Notes: a model not told the origin generated them from the letters alone. Positions 25,515 to 35,693 are shown, counted from the stretch's first letter. The stretch is DNA of 64,000 nucleotides from Winogradskyella eximia (GCF_003386165.1 NZ_QRDV01000005.1:124001-188000), one strand, 5' to 3'. Numbers and translations are program-made.

Positions 25515-27926
25515 CTAAGATTTTTCTCCAATAATATGCAACTCAGAGAAGTTCTTATGTACTACTATAGATGTTATGTCATTTACTTTTAAACTTTTAT
25601 GTTCAATTTTTTCATTATCTAATTGTACCTCAACGATATCAAATGGTAAACCATGAAATTGAATATTAAAAGTTTCGTAAGTTGTAATATACTTACCTTC
25701 TTTATATTGGTTAATTATTAATTCGTTTGCTTTTCCTCTAAGTGAAAAATTTCTTAAGCTATAACGTCCTTTCGTATAATCAAATCCATCATTAGCATCA
25801 CTATATAATTCACTTTCCTCTTTTCCTTCTTTATAATAGACATCTAAAGTAATTTCCGTAATATCTTTTTCACCAACATATTGTTGTATAGGATACTTAG
25901 GAATAATGGCTCCTTCTTTCACAAAAATCGGCATACTATCAATATCTGCATCAACCCACATTTCTTTGCCTCCTTTTACAATTTCATTTGTCCAGAAATT
26001 ATACCAGTTACCTTTAGGAATATACATTCTTCTTCCTTTAGCATTAGGTTCTAATACAGGACAAGCCAAAATTTGCTCACCAAAAATAAACTCGTCAGTT
26101 CTATAATGCGTTTGTACATCTTCTTGATCGTAGAGCACTAAAGATTTTAGCAATGGAGTACCATGGTCTACATAATTCCAGAATGCCGTGTATAAATATG
26201 GTAATATTTGGTAACGAATTTCAATAAACTTTCTTACGATATCTGTAACATCTTCATCAAATGCCCACGGTTCTTGATCTCCATGATCTCCAGAAGAATG
26301 CACTCTAAAAAATGGATGAAAAATTCCTAATTGAATCCAACGGGTAAATAATTCACCTTGTGGTTGTTCTGCAAATCCTCCAATATCACTACCTGCAAAA
26401 GAAAAACCAGACATTGCCATACGCTGTGCTTGGATATTTGCGATCCATAAATGCTCCCATGTGGCAACATTATCACCTGTCCAAGTAGACGTGTAACGTT
26501 GTGTACCTGAATAAGCTGAACGTGTAATTACAAACGGACGCTTTGGATATGAGTATTTCTTTAAACCTTGATAGGTTGCTCTAGCCATTTGCATCCCATA
26601 AATATTATGAGCTTTTCTATGACTACATGGATTACCGTCATAATCGTGACGTACATCATCTGGGAATGTTTTATTTGGCACTTCCATTACGGCTGGCTCA
26701 TTCATATCATTCCAAACACCTTTTACACCTATATCTTCAATCAATTCTTTGAATAAACCAGACCACCAATCTCTAACTTCTGGATTTGTAAAATCTGGGA
26801 AATAACATTCTCCAGGCCAAACCTTACCTTTCATGTAATCTCCATCTGCTCGTTTACAGAAGTAATCTTTTTCTAAAGCTTCTTTAAAAACAGAATATTC
26901 TTTATCTATTTTAATACCTGGATCAATAATGGCAACGGTTTTAAAACCATCATCCAATAATTCTTTTACCATTCGTTTTGGATCTGGAAAGTATTCTTTG
27001 TTCCAAGTGAAACAGCGGAAGCCTTCCATATAATCGATATCTAAATAAATAGCATCACATGGAATTTTAAGTTTTCTGAACGTAGATGTTATCTCTTTAA
27101 CTTTAGATTCTGGATAGTAACTCCATTTACATTGGTGAAAACCTAATGCCCAAAGTGGTGGCAAATGGTGTGGTTTCCCAGTTAAGTCTGTATAACTTTC
27201 TACAACATCATTCATTTTTGGACCATAGAAGAAATAGTAATTCATTTCACCTCCTTGTGCCCAGAAACTTGTGACATTTCTACGCTCTTGTGCAAAATCA
27301 AAAGACGATTTAAATGTATTATCAAAGAAAATTCCATAAGCCTTTCCGTGATGTAAACCAGTGTAAAAAGGAATTGCTTTATATAATGGATCTGTATCTT
27401 TTCCGTAGGCATAAGAATCTGTTGCCCAATTACTATAGCGTTTACCTTTTAAGTTAAGATGATTTGGTTTGTCACCAAGACCATAATAACTCTCACCATC
27501 GTTAGAAGCTTTGCTCATCTTTACGATATTCCCACCATACTCATAACTTTCTTCCCAATGAAATCCACTTTCATCTTGGTTAATTAATGTGCCGTCTTTA
27601 GCATCATAAATAGAAACTCTCATGTCATCTTTAGAAATCTCGCAACGCAGTTTTGACGTTGTTATTTCAAAATATTCTTTTTTCTCTTCTATCTCTAGTT
27701 TGTTATAACCAATACTTGCGTATTTAGTTATTGCATAGGAAAAGTCATTATCAAAGTTACCTACTGTAGTATATCTAAAACGTAGTAAGCTATCTCTAAC
27801 AACCGTTAACTCTAAAATAACATCGTTTGCAGCTGTAAAATATAGCTTATCAACATCTTTTTTAAAGTCTATTATATTTGAAGGAAATAAATTTCCTTTA
27901 TTTTCTAATTCTGTATTTACAATCAT
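25515..27926 (-). CDS. Glycoside hydrolase family 31 (alpha-glucosidase)
   Basis: An 803-residue enzyme with an N-terminal DUF4968-type beta-sandwich (to about 245), the GH31 barrel, and C-terminal beta domains of DUF5110 type. The nucleophile is Asp407 in WNDMNEP, and GSDIGGF supplies the general acid/base region. There is no signal peptide, so it should act in the cytoplasm on maltodextrins or glycogen-derived glucans. It lies between the M48 gene and an unrelated membrane pair, and the glycogen synthesis genes are 1.6 kb further on the same strand. A TAATTTTG -7 element occurs 16-23 bases upstream (27942-27949). Confidence 0.9.
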   Translation of the reverse strand: MIVNTELENKGNLFPSNIIDFKKDVDKLYFTAANDVILELTVVRDSLLRFRYTTVGNFDNDFSYAITKYASIGYNKLEIEEKKEYFEITTSKLRCEISKDDMRVSIYDAKDGTLINQDESGFHWEESYEYGGNIVKMSKASNDGESYYGLGDKPNHLNLKGKRYSNWATDSYAYGKDTDPLYKAIPFYTGLHHGKAYGIFFDNTFKSSFDFAQERRNVTSFWAQGGEMNYYFFYGPKMNDVVESYTDLTGKPHHLPPLWALGFHQCKWSYYPESKVKEITSTFRKLKIPCDAIYLDIDYMEGFRCFTWNKEYFPDPKRMVKELLDDGFKTVAIIDPGIKIDKEYSVFKEALEKDYFCKRADGDYMKGKVWPGECYFPDFTNPEVRDWWSGLFKELIEDIGVKGVWNDMNEPAVMEVPNKTFPDDVRHDYDGNPCSHRKAHNIYGMQMARATYQGLKKYSYPKRPFVITRSAYSGTQRYTSTWTGDNVATWEHLWIANIQAQRMAMSGFSFAGSDIGGFAEQPQGELFTRWIQLGIFHPFFRVHSSGDHGDQEPWAFDEDVTDIVRKFIEIRYQILPYLYTAFWNYVDHGTPLLKSLVLYDQEDVQTHYRTDEFIFGEQILACPVLEPNAKGRRMYIPKGNWYNFWTNEIVKGGKEMWVDADIDSMPIFVKEGAIIPKYPIQQYVGEKDITEITLDVYYKEGKEESELYSDANDGFDYTKGRYSLRNFSLRGKANELIINQYKEGKYITTYETFNIQFHGLPFDIVEVQLDNEKIEHKSLKVNDITSIVVHKNFSELHIIGEKS

Positions 27927-28121
27927 AGGTTAATTTTTTGGCAAAATTACTAGCAAAAAAACGGAAAAAATTGAACATTTGAAAGGGTTCACCTTGCTTA
28001 TTAAGAATTGTTACTAACTAAAACGTTTTCGAGTTGAATTTTTATGATTTTGCTATTTTTCTTCAAAAATTCAGCAGTATTCATAATTAAAACAAATAAA
28101 AAACAGAACTGTTTTATAGGA

Positions 28122-28976
28122 TTAATGAAACCCAATTTTGGTAATAATTAATGATAAACAAACTATAACAATTAAAGCATACAATAATCTCAACTTAAGA
28201 TTACGACACAAAAACATACCACAGATGGCTAATAATGCCATAAACCCTGTCTCTAACCTTGTACATAGAATGCTCAAAATCATCATTATAAAAAGCAAAT
28301 GTACCCATTTACTTCTAGGTTTCCACAAAATAGCCATTGCAACTATAAATTCTACAACAACAGTAATCCAAGCAAAAATGAGGCTAAAAAGACCAAGATT
28401 CGGAAAAACATTTGCAAAAACAATGCTTTCTTTAATATTTGGATCAGTAGCTTGCAATTCTAGAATCTGATCTGAATTACTCTTTGCGATCTCTAAACTT
28501 TCTGAAAACAAAGGGTGAAAAACATTAAACACAAAGCCTCTATTCATCATATAATAATAGAATTCACCACTCATAAACTGGCTAGACATTAGTTTTTGTA
28601 TCGCTGATGCAGCTACAACAACAACCAAAAGCATCTGAATGTTTTTTAAAAGGATATCACTTTGATTATGATAAAAACAAAGGACTACTGAAAGCACCAT
28701 AAATGTCAGCACAAAATGATGATTTGCTACTCTAAAATAAAATAGATAAAGATCAAAAACAAGTAGTGCAAAAAGAGCAATCCAAGTAATTGGATGCTTA
28801 GTTTTGTTACGCAGAAAAAACCAACTAAACAGTATTATTACAATAATTGGGCTTTTCCAAAAACCATACTTTTCTCCAGTTATAAAAATATAAACAGCTA
28901 GAAAAAAAAGCAATAACTGAATAGCGAGTACTATATTATTCTTTAATGTATCTTGTATGTCTGACCAATATTTCAC
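28122..28976 (-). CDS. Polytopic membrane protein of unknown function
   Basis: A 284-residue protein with about eight hydrophobic helices. A soluble loop around residues 130-190 (MSSQFMSGEFYYYMMNRGFVFNVFHPLF) contains conserved-looking aromatic residues. The arrangement recalls HTTM or DoxX-like membrane proteins, but I cannot name the family. Its start overlaps the stop of the small gene upstream by 4 bases (ATGA), so the two are translationally coupled and probably work together. Confidence 0.65.
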   Translation of the reverse strand: MKYWSDIQDTLKNNIVLAIQLLLFFLAVYIFITGEKYGFWKSPIIVIILFSWFFLRNKTKHPITWIALFALLVFDLYLFYFRVANHHFVLTFMVLSVVLCFYHNQSDILLKNIQMLLVVVVAASAIQKLMSSQFMSGEFYYYMMNRGFVFNVFHPLFSESLEIAKSNSDQILELQATDPNIKESIVFANVFPNLGLFSLIFAWITVVVEFIVAMAILWKPRSKWVHLLFIMMILSILCTRLETGFMALLAICGMFLCRNLKLRLLYALIVIVCLSLIITKIGFH

Positions 28977-29380
28977 AAATCTTGATTTTTTAAGTGAATT
29001 TCATTAATCAAAACTCTTGAATATGCACCACTGTTAGAATTTACACTAGGTTCCCATAATTGTACATGAATACTATCTTTAGCTGTTGCCTTTAAAACTA
29101 ATTGAGCTGCTTCATAAAAATGAGCATCATTAGGCATTATTTTAAGCATTCGGAATGCGTTTTTAATATCATTGTTATTATCAACTAAAGAATCTACTGA
29201 TACACCAGGAATGTAAATTTGATTGTAATAAAAATGAACTTTGGTGTACATACCATATCCTCCTCCTTTCCAGTGATTAAGATGTTGTGTTTTAACAAAA
29301 AAGAACTGTATAGCAATGACGATTATTGCAAGAATAGGAATTCCATATTTTAAGAAAAGTTCTTTTGGCGCTATTGGCAT
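28973..29380 (-). CDS. Membrane-anchored protein coupled to the 28122 membrane protein
   Basis: A 135-residue protein with one N-terminal membrane helix (KYGIPILAIIVIAIQFFFV, about 12-30) and a soluble domain of about 100 residues containing KGGGYGMYTKVHFYYNQIYIPG. It has no recognised motif. It overlaps the following polytopic protein by 4 bases. The pair sits just downstream of the glycogen operon but is separated from it by a terminator, so a glycogen role is unlikely. Confidence 0.65.
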   Translation of the reverse strand: MPIAPKELFLKYGIPILAIIVIAIQFFFVKTQHLNHWKGGGYGMYTKVHFYYNQIYIPGVSVDSLVDNNNDIKNAFRMLKIMPNDAHFYEAAQLVLKATAKDSIHVQLWEPSVNSNSGAYSRVLINEIHLKNQDL

Positions 29381-29458
29381 ATATTACTTTTATTTTTTAA
29401 TACCGAGAATTAATAATTATAAAGCATTAAGACTAAACTATTATTAGTTTCAAAAAGA

Positions 29459-29485
29459 CCTCAAGGGTTTAAAAAACACTTGAGG
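29459..29485 (-). terminator. Terminator of the glycogen operon
   Basis: CCTCAAG and CTTGAGG arms (29459-29465 and 29479-29485) with a 13-base loop, followed by TCTTTTTG on the minus strand, 27 bases after the glgB stop. Confidence 0.6.
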
Positions 29486-29511
29486 CCAATTCATATAATA
29501 CCACTCTACTT

Positions 29512-31524
29512 TTAAGATTTAGTCTTTGGCTTATCCTTTTTAGTTGTCTTACTTTTTTGTTCTGTTTTAACCTTAGACTTAGTTACATTTTTTGATTTTG
29601 TCTTAGATTTAACTTGCTTTTCATATTTAAAAGCAACCATTCCTAAAGGTGGAATATTAACCTCTATTGATTGGTCTCTATAATGCCAAGCTTCAGGCTT
29701 TGTAGTTTTTAGTCTATTCTTATAATCTCCTGTTCCATAGTATTTCTTTAAATCACTATTAAAGATCTCTTTAAGTTTTCCTTTTCTAGGCATACCTAAT
29801 CTGTAATTCTCCTTAGGAACGGGTGTCATATTACAGGCAATAATCACATCATCTTTTTCATGCTTACCTTTTCTAATATAGGTAAATACAGAATTCTCAG
29901 AATCACCATAATCAATCCATTCAAAGCCATCTGCTTCAAATTGCTTTTGGTGCAACGCTGGCTCATCTACATAAAACTTGTTTAAATCTTTTACGAGTTC
30001 TTGCACACCTTTGTGCGGATCGTATTGTAACAAATACCAGTCTAGACTTGTCTTAAAATTCCATTCACTACTTTGCCCAAATTCTGCTCCTTGAAACAAT
30101 AAATTAGTTCCAGGATGTGTAAACATATAACTGTATAGTAATCTTAAATTAGCAAAACGCTGCCACTCATCACCTGGCATTTTACCTAACATAGAACCTT
30201 TACCATAAACAACTTCATCATGACTTAACGGCAACATAAAATTCTCCGTAAACGCATAGGTCATTGAGAAGGTTAAATCATTTTGATGGAATTTTCTATA
30301 TACTGATTCTTTACTAAAATACTGAAGTGTATCGTGCATCCAACCCATCATCCATTTCATTCCAAATCCTAAACCACCCATAAATACTGGTTTAGAAACC
30401 ATAGGAAATGCTGTGGACTCTTCTGCTATAGTCTGCACATCTGGGAATGCTGAATACACAGCCTCATTCATTTCTCTTAAAAATGACATCGCCTCTAAAT
30501 TTTCTCGCCCACCAAACATGTTTGGTTCCCATTCTCCATCTTCTCTACTGTAATCTAAAAATAACATTGACGCTACTGCATCTACTCTAAAACCATCTGC
30601 GTGATATTGATCTAACCAAAAAAGAGCATTACTAATTAGAAAAGATTTTACTTCGTTACGACCATAATTAAAAATCAAACTTTTCCAATCTTGGTGATAG
30701 CCTTTTCTTCTATCTGGATGCTCATAAAGTGCAGATCCATCAAAAAAGCCAAGTCCATGTGCATCTTCTGGAAAATGCGATGGCACCCAATCTAAAATAA
30801 TACCTATATCGTTTTGATGTAATTTATCGACTAATAATTTAAACTCTTCAGGATAACCAAATCGCGATGTTGGAGCAAAATACCCTGTGACTTGATAACC
30901 CCAAGAAGGATCATAAGGAAACTCCATAATTGGCATTAACTCTACATGCGTAAAATTCATCTCTTTTACGTAGCTGACCAATTCATCTGCCAGCTCAACA
31001 TAAGACATAAAACGATTTTCTTCAATCTTCTTTCTCCAAGATCCTAAATGAACTTCATAAACAGAAAAAGGGGCGTCTAAAGCGTTATTCTTTTTACGCT
31101 TTTTCATCCATTTTGTATCCTTCCATTTATAGTTATCATCCCAAACAATTGATGCTGTGTTAGGATTGTGCTCTGCACGCCTAGCGTAAGGATCTGCCTT
31201 TTCTGTGATTACATCGTTATTGCTACTTAGAATTTTGTACTTATACTTACTCCCTTTACCTGCACCAGGAATAAAACCTTCCCAAATTCCGCTAGAATCC
31301 CAACGTACATTTAATTTATGCTCATTTTCATTCCAAAAATTAAAGTCTCCTACAACAGATACCATTTTAGCACTAGGTGCCCAAACAGCAAAGTATACTC
31401 CTTCTACTCCATCTATGGTTGTTATGTGTGAACCAAATTTCTCGTATAAACGATAATGTTTTCCTGATTTAAAAAGGTTAATATCAAAATCCGTAAAACG
31501 ACTGTGTGTTATTACTTCTGCCAT
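29512..31524 (-). CDS. glgB: 1,4-alpha-glucan branching enzyme
   Basis: A 670-residue GH13 enzyme that adds alpha-1,6 branches to glycogen. The N-terminal CBM48 domain (about 20-110, VWAPSAKMVSVVGDFNFW) precedes the barrel, with the nucleophile Asp in GFRVDAVASMLFLDYSRE and the Glu acid in TIAEESTAFP. The final ~38 residues (about 632-670) are an unusual lysine/serine/threonine tail (SKTKSKNVTKSKVKTEQKSK), not part of the usual GlgB fold. It follows glgC by 3 bases in the glgA-glgC-glgB operon. Confidence 0.95.
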   Translation of the reverse strand: MAEVITHSRFTDFDINLFKSGKHYRLYEKFGSHITTIDGVEGVYFAVWAPSAKMVSVVGDFNFWNENEHKLNVRWDSSGIWEGFIPGAGKGSKYKYKILSSNNDVITEKADPYARRAEHNPNTASIVWDDNYKWKDTKWMKKRKKNNALDAPFSVYEVHLGSWRKKIEENRFMSYVELADELVSYVKEMNFTHVELMPIMEFPYDPSWGYQVTGYFAPTSRFGYPEEFKLLVDKLHQNDIGIILDWVPSHFPEDAHGLGFFDGSALYEHPDRRKGYHQDWKSLIFNYGRNEVKSFLISNALFWLDQYHADGFRVDAVASMLFLDYSREDGEWEPNMFGGRENLEAMSFLREMNEAVYSAFPDVQTIAEESTAFPMVSKPVFMGGLGFGMKWMMGWMHDTLQYFSKESVYRKFHQNDLTFSMTYAFTENFMLPLSHDEVVYGKGSMLGKMPGDEWQRFANLRLLYSYMFTHPGTNLLFQGAEFGQSSEWNFKTSLDWYLLQYDPHKGVQELVKDLNKFYVDEPALHQKQFEADGFEWIDYGDSENSVFTYIRKGKHEKDDVIIACNMTPVPKENYRLGMPRKGKLKEIFNSDLKKYYGTGDYKNRLKTTKPEAWHYRDQSIEVNIPPLGMVAFKYEKQVKSKTKSKNVTKSKVKTEQKSKTTKKDKPKTKS

Positions 31525-31527
31525 ATA

Positions 31528-32793
31528 TTATAGTACAAATCCCTTAGGAATTATAGCGTCTTTCCTTATAACAACTATTCCGTCTTTAATTACATATTCG
31601 TCTGTTTCTGCGTCTGCTAAATGAGTACCTCCATTAATTCTTACATCATCTCCAATACGTACATTTTTATCTATAATAGTATTCTTTATGTAGCATCTTT
31701 CACCAATACCTAAAAGTATTTCTGTGTGCTTTCTATTAATATCGTCTAAAGATTCATAATCATCATTACCCATCATATAGGTATTAATTATTGTAGAATC
31801 CTTTCCTATTCTAGAACGAATACCAATTACAGATTTTTCAATTTTAGCCGCATTTATTAAACAACCTTCTGCAATTACAGCTCTATCTAAAGCAGTACCT
31901 GTGATTTTTGAAGTTGGAAGAATCCTAGCATTGGTATAGGTGCGTTTCTTAGAATCGTATAAATTAAAATGTGGCAAATCGTCTGTAAAACCAAGATTAG
32001 CTTCAAAAAATGAATCTATATTTCCGATATCTGTCCAATACCCTTCATATTGGTAACTTAAGGTTTTATGTTTATCTATAGATTGAGGAATAATCTCTTT
32101 ACCAAAATCATTAGTCTCTGGATTATTCATTAAGTCAATTAATAGTTGTCTATTAAAGATATAAATACCCATTGACGCCAGGTGATTACGACCTTGAGCT
32201 TTCATCTCTTCACTTGTTTCAGAAGTCCAATCTGGTAATAAATCTGAACTAGGTTTTTCAATAAATGAGGTCACTACATTCTCATTATCTGTTTTAAGAA
32301 TACCAAAAGAAGTGGCATCTTTTTCATTTACTGGTATTGTAGCAATAGAAATCTCTGCATTAGATTCCCTATGGGCTTCAATCATTTCATTAAAATCCAT
32401 TTGGTATAATTGATCACCAGATAAAATTAAAGCATACTCAAAATCGTGCGCTTTAATATGGTGCATACTTTGTCTTACAGCATCAGCAGTTCCTTGAAAC
32501 CAAGATTTACTTTCTGGTGTTTGTTCTGCTGCTAATACATCTACAAAGGCCGAACTGAAAAAACTAAAGTGATAGGTGTTTTTTATATGCCTATTTAAGG
32601 ATGCTGAATTAAACTGAGTTAAAACGTACATACGCTTAATATCAGAATTAATACAGTTAGAGATTGGTATATCTACTAGTCTGTATTTACCAGCAATAGG
32701 AACCGCAGGTTTAGAGCGTTTTTCTGTTAAGGGATACAGCCGAGACCCTTGGCCTCCTCCTAGAATAATTGACAGTACTTTATCGTTTATCAT
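31528..32793 (-). CDS. glgC: Glucose-1-phosphate adenylyltransferase
   Basis: A 421-residue enzyme that makes ADP-glucose from ATP and glucose-1-phosphate. The nucleotide-binding motif is LGGGQGSRLYPLTEKRSKPAVP near residues 11-32, with the sugar-phosphate region VDIPISN and EGYWTDIGNIDSF. The C-terminal left-handed beta helix (hexapeptide turns such as VIGIRSRIGKDS) is complete. It supplies the donor for GlgA, whose gene lies 39 bases upstream. Confidence 0.96.
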   Translation of the reverse strand: MINDKVLSIILGGGQGSRLYPLTEKRSKPAVPIAGKYRLVDIPISNCINSDIKRMYVLTQFNSASLNRHIKNTYHFSFFSSAFVDVLAAEQTPESKSWFQGTADAVRQSMHHIKAHDFEYALILSGDQLYQMDFNEMIEAHRESNAEISIATIPVNEKDATSFGILKTDNENVVTSFIEKPSSDLLPDWTSETSEEMKAQGRNHLASMGIYIFNRQLLIDLMNNPETNDFGKEIIPQSIDKHKTLSYQYEGYWTDIGNIDSFFEANLGFTDDLPHFNLYDSKKRTYTNARILPTSKITGTALDRAVIAEGCLINAAKIEKSVIGIRSRIGKDSTIINTYMMGNDDYESLDDINRKHTEILLGIGERCYIKNTIIDKNVRIGDDVRINGGTHLADAETDEYVIKDGIVVIRKDAIIPKGFVL

Positions 32794-32832
32794 AGCTTGT
32801 TTAGTTTAGATTAGCGTAATTTATTTAGTTAT

Positions 32833-34242
32833 TTAGTTGATTGACTTATATAAATCAATATATGCTTTAGCAGAGACCTTCCAAGAATGATCTATGCTCA
32901 TTATATGTTTTCTGTTGACTTTAAATTCCTTTTGATGATTATAAAAATCTTTTCCTCTACTGATTGCAACAACCATATCTTGTACTGAAACATCATTATG
33001 GCAAATGCCAAATCCATTATCACCGATATCAATAACCGTATCTTTTAATCCTCCAATGCGTCGCACAATTGGCACAGTTCCATATCTTAAAGAATACATT
33101 TGGTTTAAACCACAAGGCTCTACACGAGATGGCATTAATAAAAAATCCGCGCCTGCGTAAATGATATGAGAAAGTTTTTCATCATAACCAATAAACGCAT
33201 TATAATTTCCACTGTGTCTTGGGATTAAATCAAATAATTGTCGCTCTGTTTCTTTAGAACCAGAACCTAAAACTATGACAGATATATCCTTAGAGCGCAC
33301 AGCGTAATCAATGGCATAAGGCAAAAGTTCTGCCCCTTTTTCACCAACCAAACGACCTATAAAAGCAAACAGAGGCTTCGTTTCATCCAAATTAAATTGC
33401 GCACACAACCATTTTTTATTTGCTTTTTTTCCAGATTCTACTGATGCTTTTTTATAATTTTTAATAATGTACTTATCCGTATCTGGATTCCAAACATCAG
33501 AATCTATACCGTTTAAGATTCCTATTGCTTTAGCACTTTCATGAGACAGTAAAGACTCTAGTCCGTTAGCACTGAATTTTAATTCTTCCATATAACTTGG
33601 CGATACCGTTGTAACTCTCCAAGCACACTTTATAGCTGCAGCTAATGGATTAATCATACCATCCCACATTATTAATCCTACTTTCTCAATATTAAACCTA
33701 GGTATTTTATACAAGTTATCGTAACCCATCCAACCTTGATATTGGGCATTATGTATGGTAGTAATTACAGGAATTTTATTTAACGACTCATACTTATAAC
33801 TTTCTTGAGTCATAAAAGGAATCAAACCTGTATGATGGTCATGACAATGAATATAATCTGGTTTTTCTTTTAACGTTAATATCCAATCTAAAGCAGCTAT
33901 TTGAAACGCTAAAAAACGATTGGTATCATTATTAGAATACACGTAATCTGTATAAAGCAAATCACCAACGTGTACAAAGTAAATGTCAAATTCTAAAGAA
34001 GAATCATCAACCTTTAAAACGTTAAATCTTAACTCTTCATTTCCTAATTTTAAATTTGCCTGATAAATAGACGTAAACTCATGAGCTTGCGTAAACTTAT
34101 TGTTATAAAATGGCATTATAACAGAACTATTAGCACCTATTTCATTTTGATATTTAGGTAAAGCACCTACAACATCAGCCAAACCACCTACTTTAGCAAT
34201 TGGATAACACTCAGCACTGACATGCATAATTTTCATTGACAT
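32833..34242 (-). CDS. glgA: Glycogen synthase
   Basis: A 469-residue GT5 glycosyltransferase that extends alpha-1,4-glucan from ADP-glucose. MKIMHVSAECYPIAKVGGLADVVGALP holds the KxGGL donor-binding motif, and the C-terminal domain has FIGRLVGEKGAELLPYA and the PSRVEPCGLNQMYSLRYGTVPIVRRIGGL loop. It is the first gene of the glgA-glgC-glgB operon. I use the first ATG, giving MSMK; starting at the second Met would remove only two residues. No glycogen phosphorylase gene is present in the window. Confidence 0.95.
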   Translation of the reverse strand: MSMKIMHVSAECYPIAKVGGLADVVGALPKYQNEIGANSSVIMPFYNNKFTQAHEFTSIYQANLKLGNEELRFNVLKVDDSSLEFDIYFVHVGDLLYTDYVYSNNDTNRFLAFQIAALDWILTLKEKPDYIHCHDHHTGLIPFMTQESYKYESLNKIPVITTIHNAQYQGWMGYDNLYKIPRFNIEKVGLIMWDGMINPLAAAIKCAWRVTTVSPSYMEELKFSANGLESLLSHESAKAIGILNGIDSDVWNPDTDKYIIKNYKKASVESGKKANKKWLCAQFNLDETKPLFAFIGRLVGEKGAELLPYAIDYAVRSKDISVIVLGSGSKETERQLFDLIPRHSGNYNAFIGYDEKLSHIIYAGADFLLMPSRVEPCGLNQMYSLRYGTVPIVRRIGGLKDTVIDIGDNGFGICHNDVSVQDMVVAISRGKDFYNHQKEFKVNRKHIMSIDHSWKVSAKAYIDLYKSIN

Positions 34243-34401
34243 ACACTATTTTATTGTTGATGCTGTTAAATTTAACAATAAATATACAAAGCCAACTATA
34301 AAATGTCAATTGTTAACTTAAAAAAAATATTACAACTATTACGTAATTAATGAAACGTTAATACGACCTATAAAACAAGCGAAATTTTGTAATTTTAAAA
34401 T

Positions 34402-34887
34402 ATGAAAAAGATAACATTACTTACAATTATTGGTTTGTTTTTAAGCTGTAACAGTTCTGCTCAAAAAACAGAGACCAAAGAAAAAGAAACATTTACCATC
34501 ACCAAAACTGAAGCCGAGTGGAAAGCACAACTTAACGAGAAACAATATTATGTGTTAAGAGAAGCTGGTACTGAGAGACCATTTTCTAGTCCTTTAAATA
34601 AAAACTATAAAAAAGGCACATATCATTGCGCAGCATGCAATACGCCTTTATTTAAAAGTGAACACAAATATGACTCTAAATCGGGATGGCCAAGTTTTGA
34701 TAGAGAAATAGAAGGCAACGTTGCATTTGGCACAGATACAAAAATTGGCTACACTAGAGACGAAGAGCATTGTGCAACATGTGGTGGTCACTTAGGACAT
34801 GTATTTAATGATGGCCCAAAAGAAACTACAGGAAAACGTCATTGCATTAATGGTGACGCCTTAATATTTGTGGCTTCTGAAGAATAA
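34402..34887 (+). CDS. msrB: Peptide-methionine (R)-S-oxide reductase, lipoprotein form
   Basis: A 161-residue MsrB with a lipoprotein signal: MKKITLLTIIGLFLSC, Cys16 being the likely acylated residue. The zinc-binding pairs CAAC and CATC are intact, and GWPSFDREIE and RHCINGDAL carry the substrate and catalytic residues; the last motif reads HCINGDA rather than the common YCINSAS. It repairs oxidised methionine outside the cytoplasm, probably in the periplasm. It is transcribed alone. Confidence 0.92.
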   Translation: MKKITLLTIIGLFLSCNSSAQKTETKEKETFTITKTEAEWKAQLNEKQYYVLREAGTERPFSSPLNKNYKKGTYHCAACNTPLFKSEHKYDSKSGWPSFDREIEGNVAFGTDTKIGYTRDEEHCATCGGHLGHVFNDGPKETTGKRHCINGDALIFVASEE

Positions 34888-34994
34888 ATTTTCGGAAAAA
34901 TCTAAAAACTAAATAGCGATATAACATCTAATTATTCTAAATCTTAGTGTAATAGATATTGTATCGCTAATTTTATAGGACTAAATATCGTCTT

Positions 34995-35549
34995 ATGGAT
35001 ACATCATATTTAATAAGCTCCATTAAACAATTTGAATACTACAAATCTCTTGGAGATAAAACTATAGCCCAACTTTCTTTTGACGAATTAAAAAAAGAGT
35101 TTGCTCAAGATTCTAATTCCGTGGCTATTATTGTTAAACATCTTGTTGGTAATATTCACAGTCGCTGGACCAATTTTTTAACTGAAGATGGAGAAAAAGA
35201 ATGGAGAAAACGTGATGAAGAATTTATAGATAATTTCAATTCTAAAGATGAGTTAATTGCTTCTTGGACCAAGGGTTGGGATTGTTTATTTACAGCCATT
35301 AAACCTTTAAAAAGCAATGATTTAGAAAGGATTATTTACATTAGAAATCAAGGACATACAGTTACAGAAGCCATTAACAGACAAATGATGCATTATGCCT
35401 ATCACATAGGTCAGATTGTTTTTATTGGTAAGTTAATTAAAGCTGAAAATTGGGAAACCTTATCTATTGCAAAAGGACAATCTAAAGTATACAATAAAGT
35501 TAAATTTGAGACCGGTAAAAGTAGAACCCATTTTACGGACAAATTATAG
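34995..35549 (+). CDS. DUF1572/DinB-like four-helix protein
   Basis: A 184-residue protein of the DinB superfamily. QFEYYKSLGDKTIAQLSFDELKKEF opens the four-helix bundle, IIVKHLVGNIHSRWTNFLT supplies the first metal-type His, and RQMMHYAYHIGQIVFIGKLI the C-terminal His residues. Such proteins bind a divalent metal; DUF1572 has no assigned reaction. It is monocistronic, 107 bases after msrB, and unrelated to lpdA downstream. Confidence 0.85.
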   Translation: MDTSYLISSIKQFEYYKSLGDKTIAQLSFDELKKEFAQDSNSVAIIVKHLVGNIHSRWTNFLTEDGEKEWRKRDEEFIDNFNSKDELIASWTKGWDCLFTAIKPLKSNDLERIIYIRNQGHTVTEAINRQMMHYAYHIGQIVFIGKLIKAENWETLSIAKGQSKVYNKVKFETGKSRTHFTDKL

Positions 35550-35627
35550 ATTTAATTCAAAAAATAACCCCTTCAATTTACAGATATAAGTAAAGAAAAT
35601 CTCCATTACAATTTAAACGTTTTGGTT

Positions 35628-35661
35628 TTTGGTATTTTCTTTTTGGAATTTGTTATTTTTG
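35628..35661 (+). promoter_or_regulatory. lpdA promoter
   Basis: TTTG at 35628-35631, a 22-base spacer, and TATTTTTG at 35654-35661 match the Bacteroidota TTTG/TAnnTTTG pattern. The -7 element ends 32 bases before the ATG at 35694, which supports that start over upstream in-frame codons. Confidence 0.55.
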
Positions 35662-35693
35662 TAACTTCAAAAATTCAATTTAAAAACTTACTC

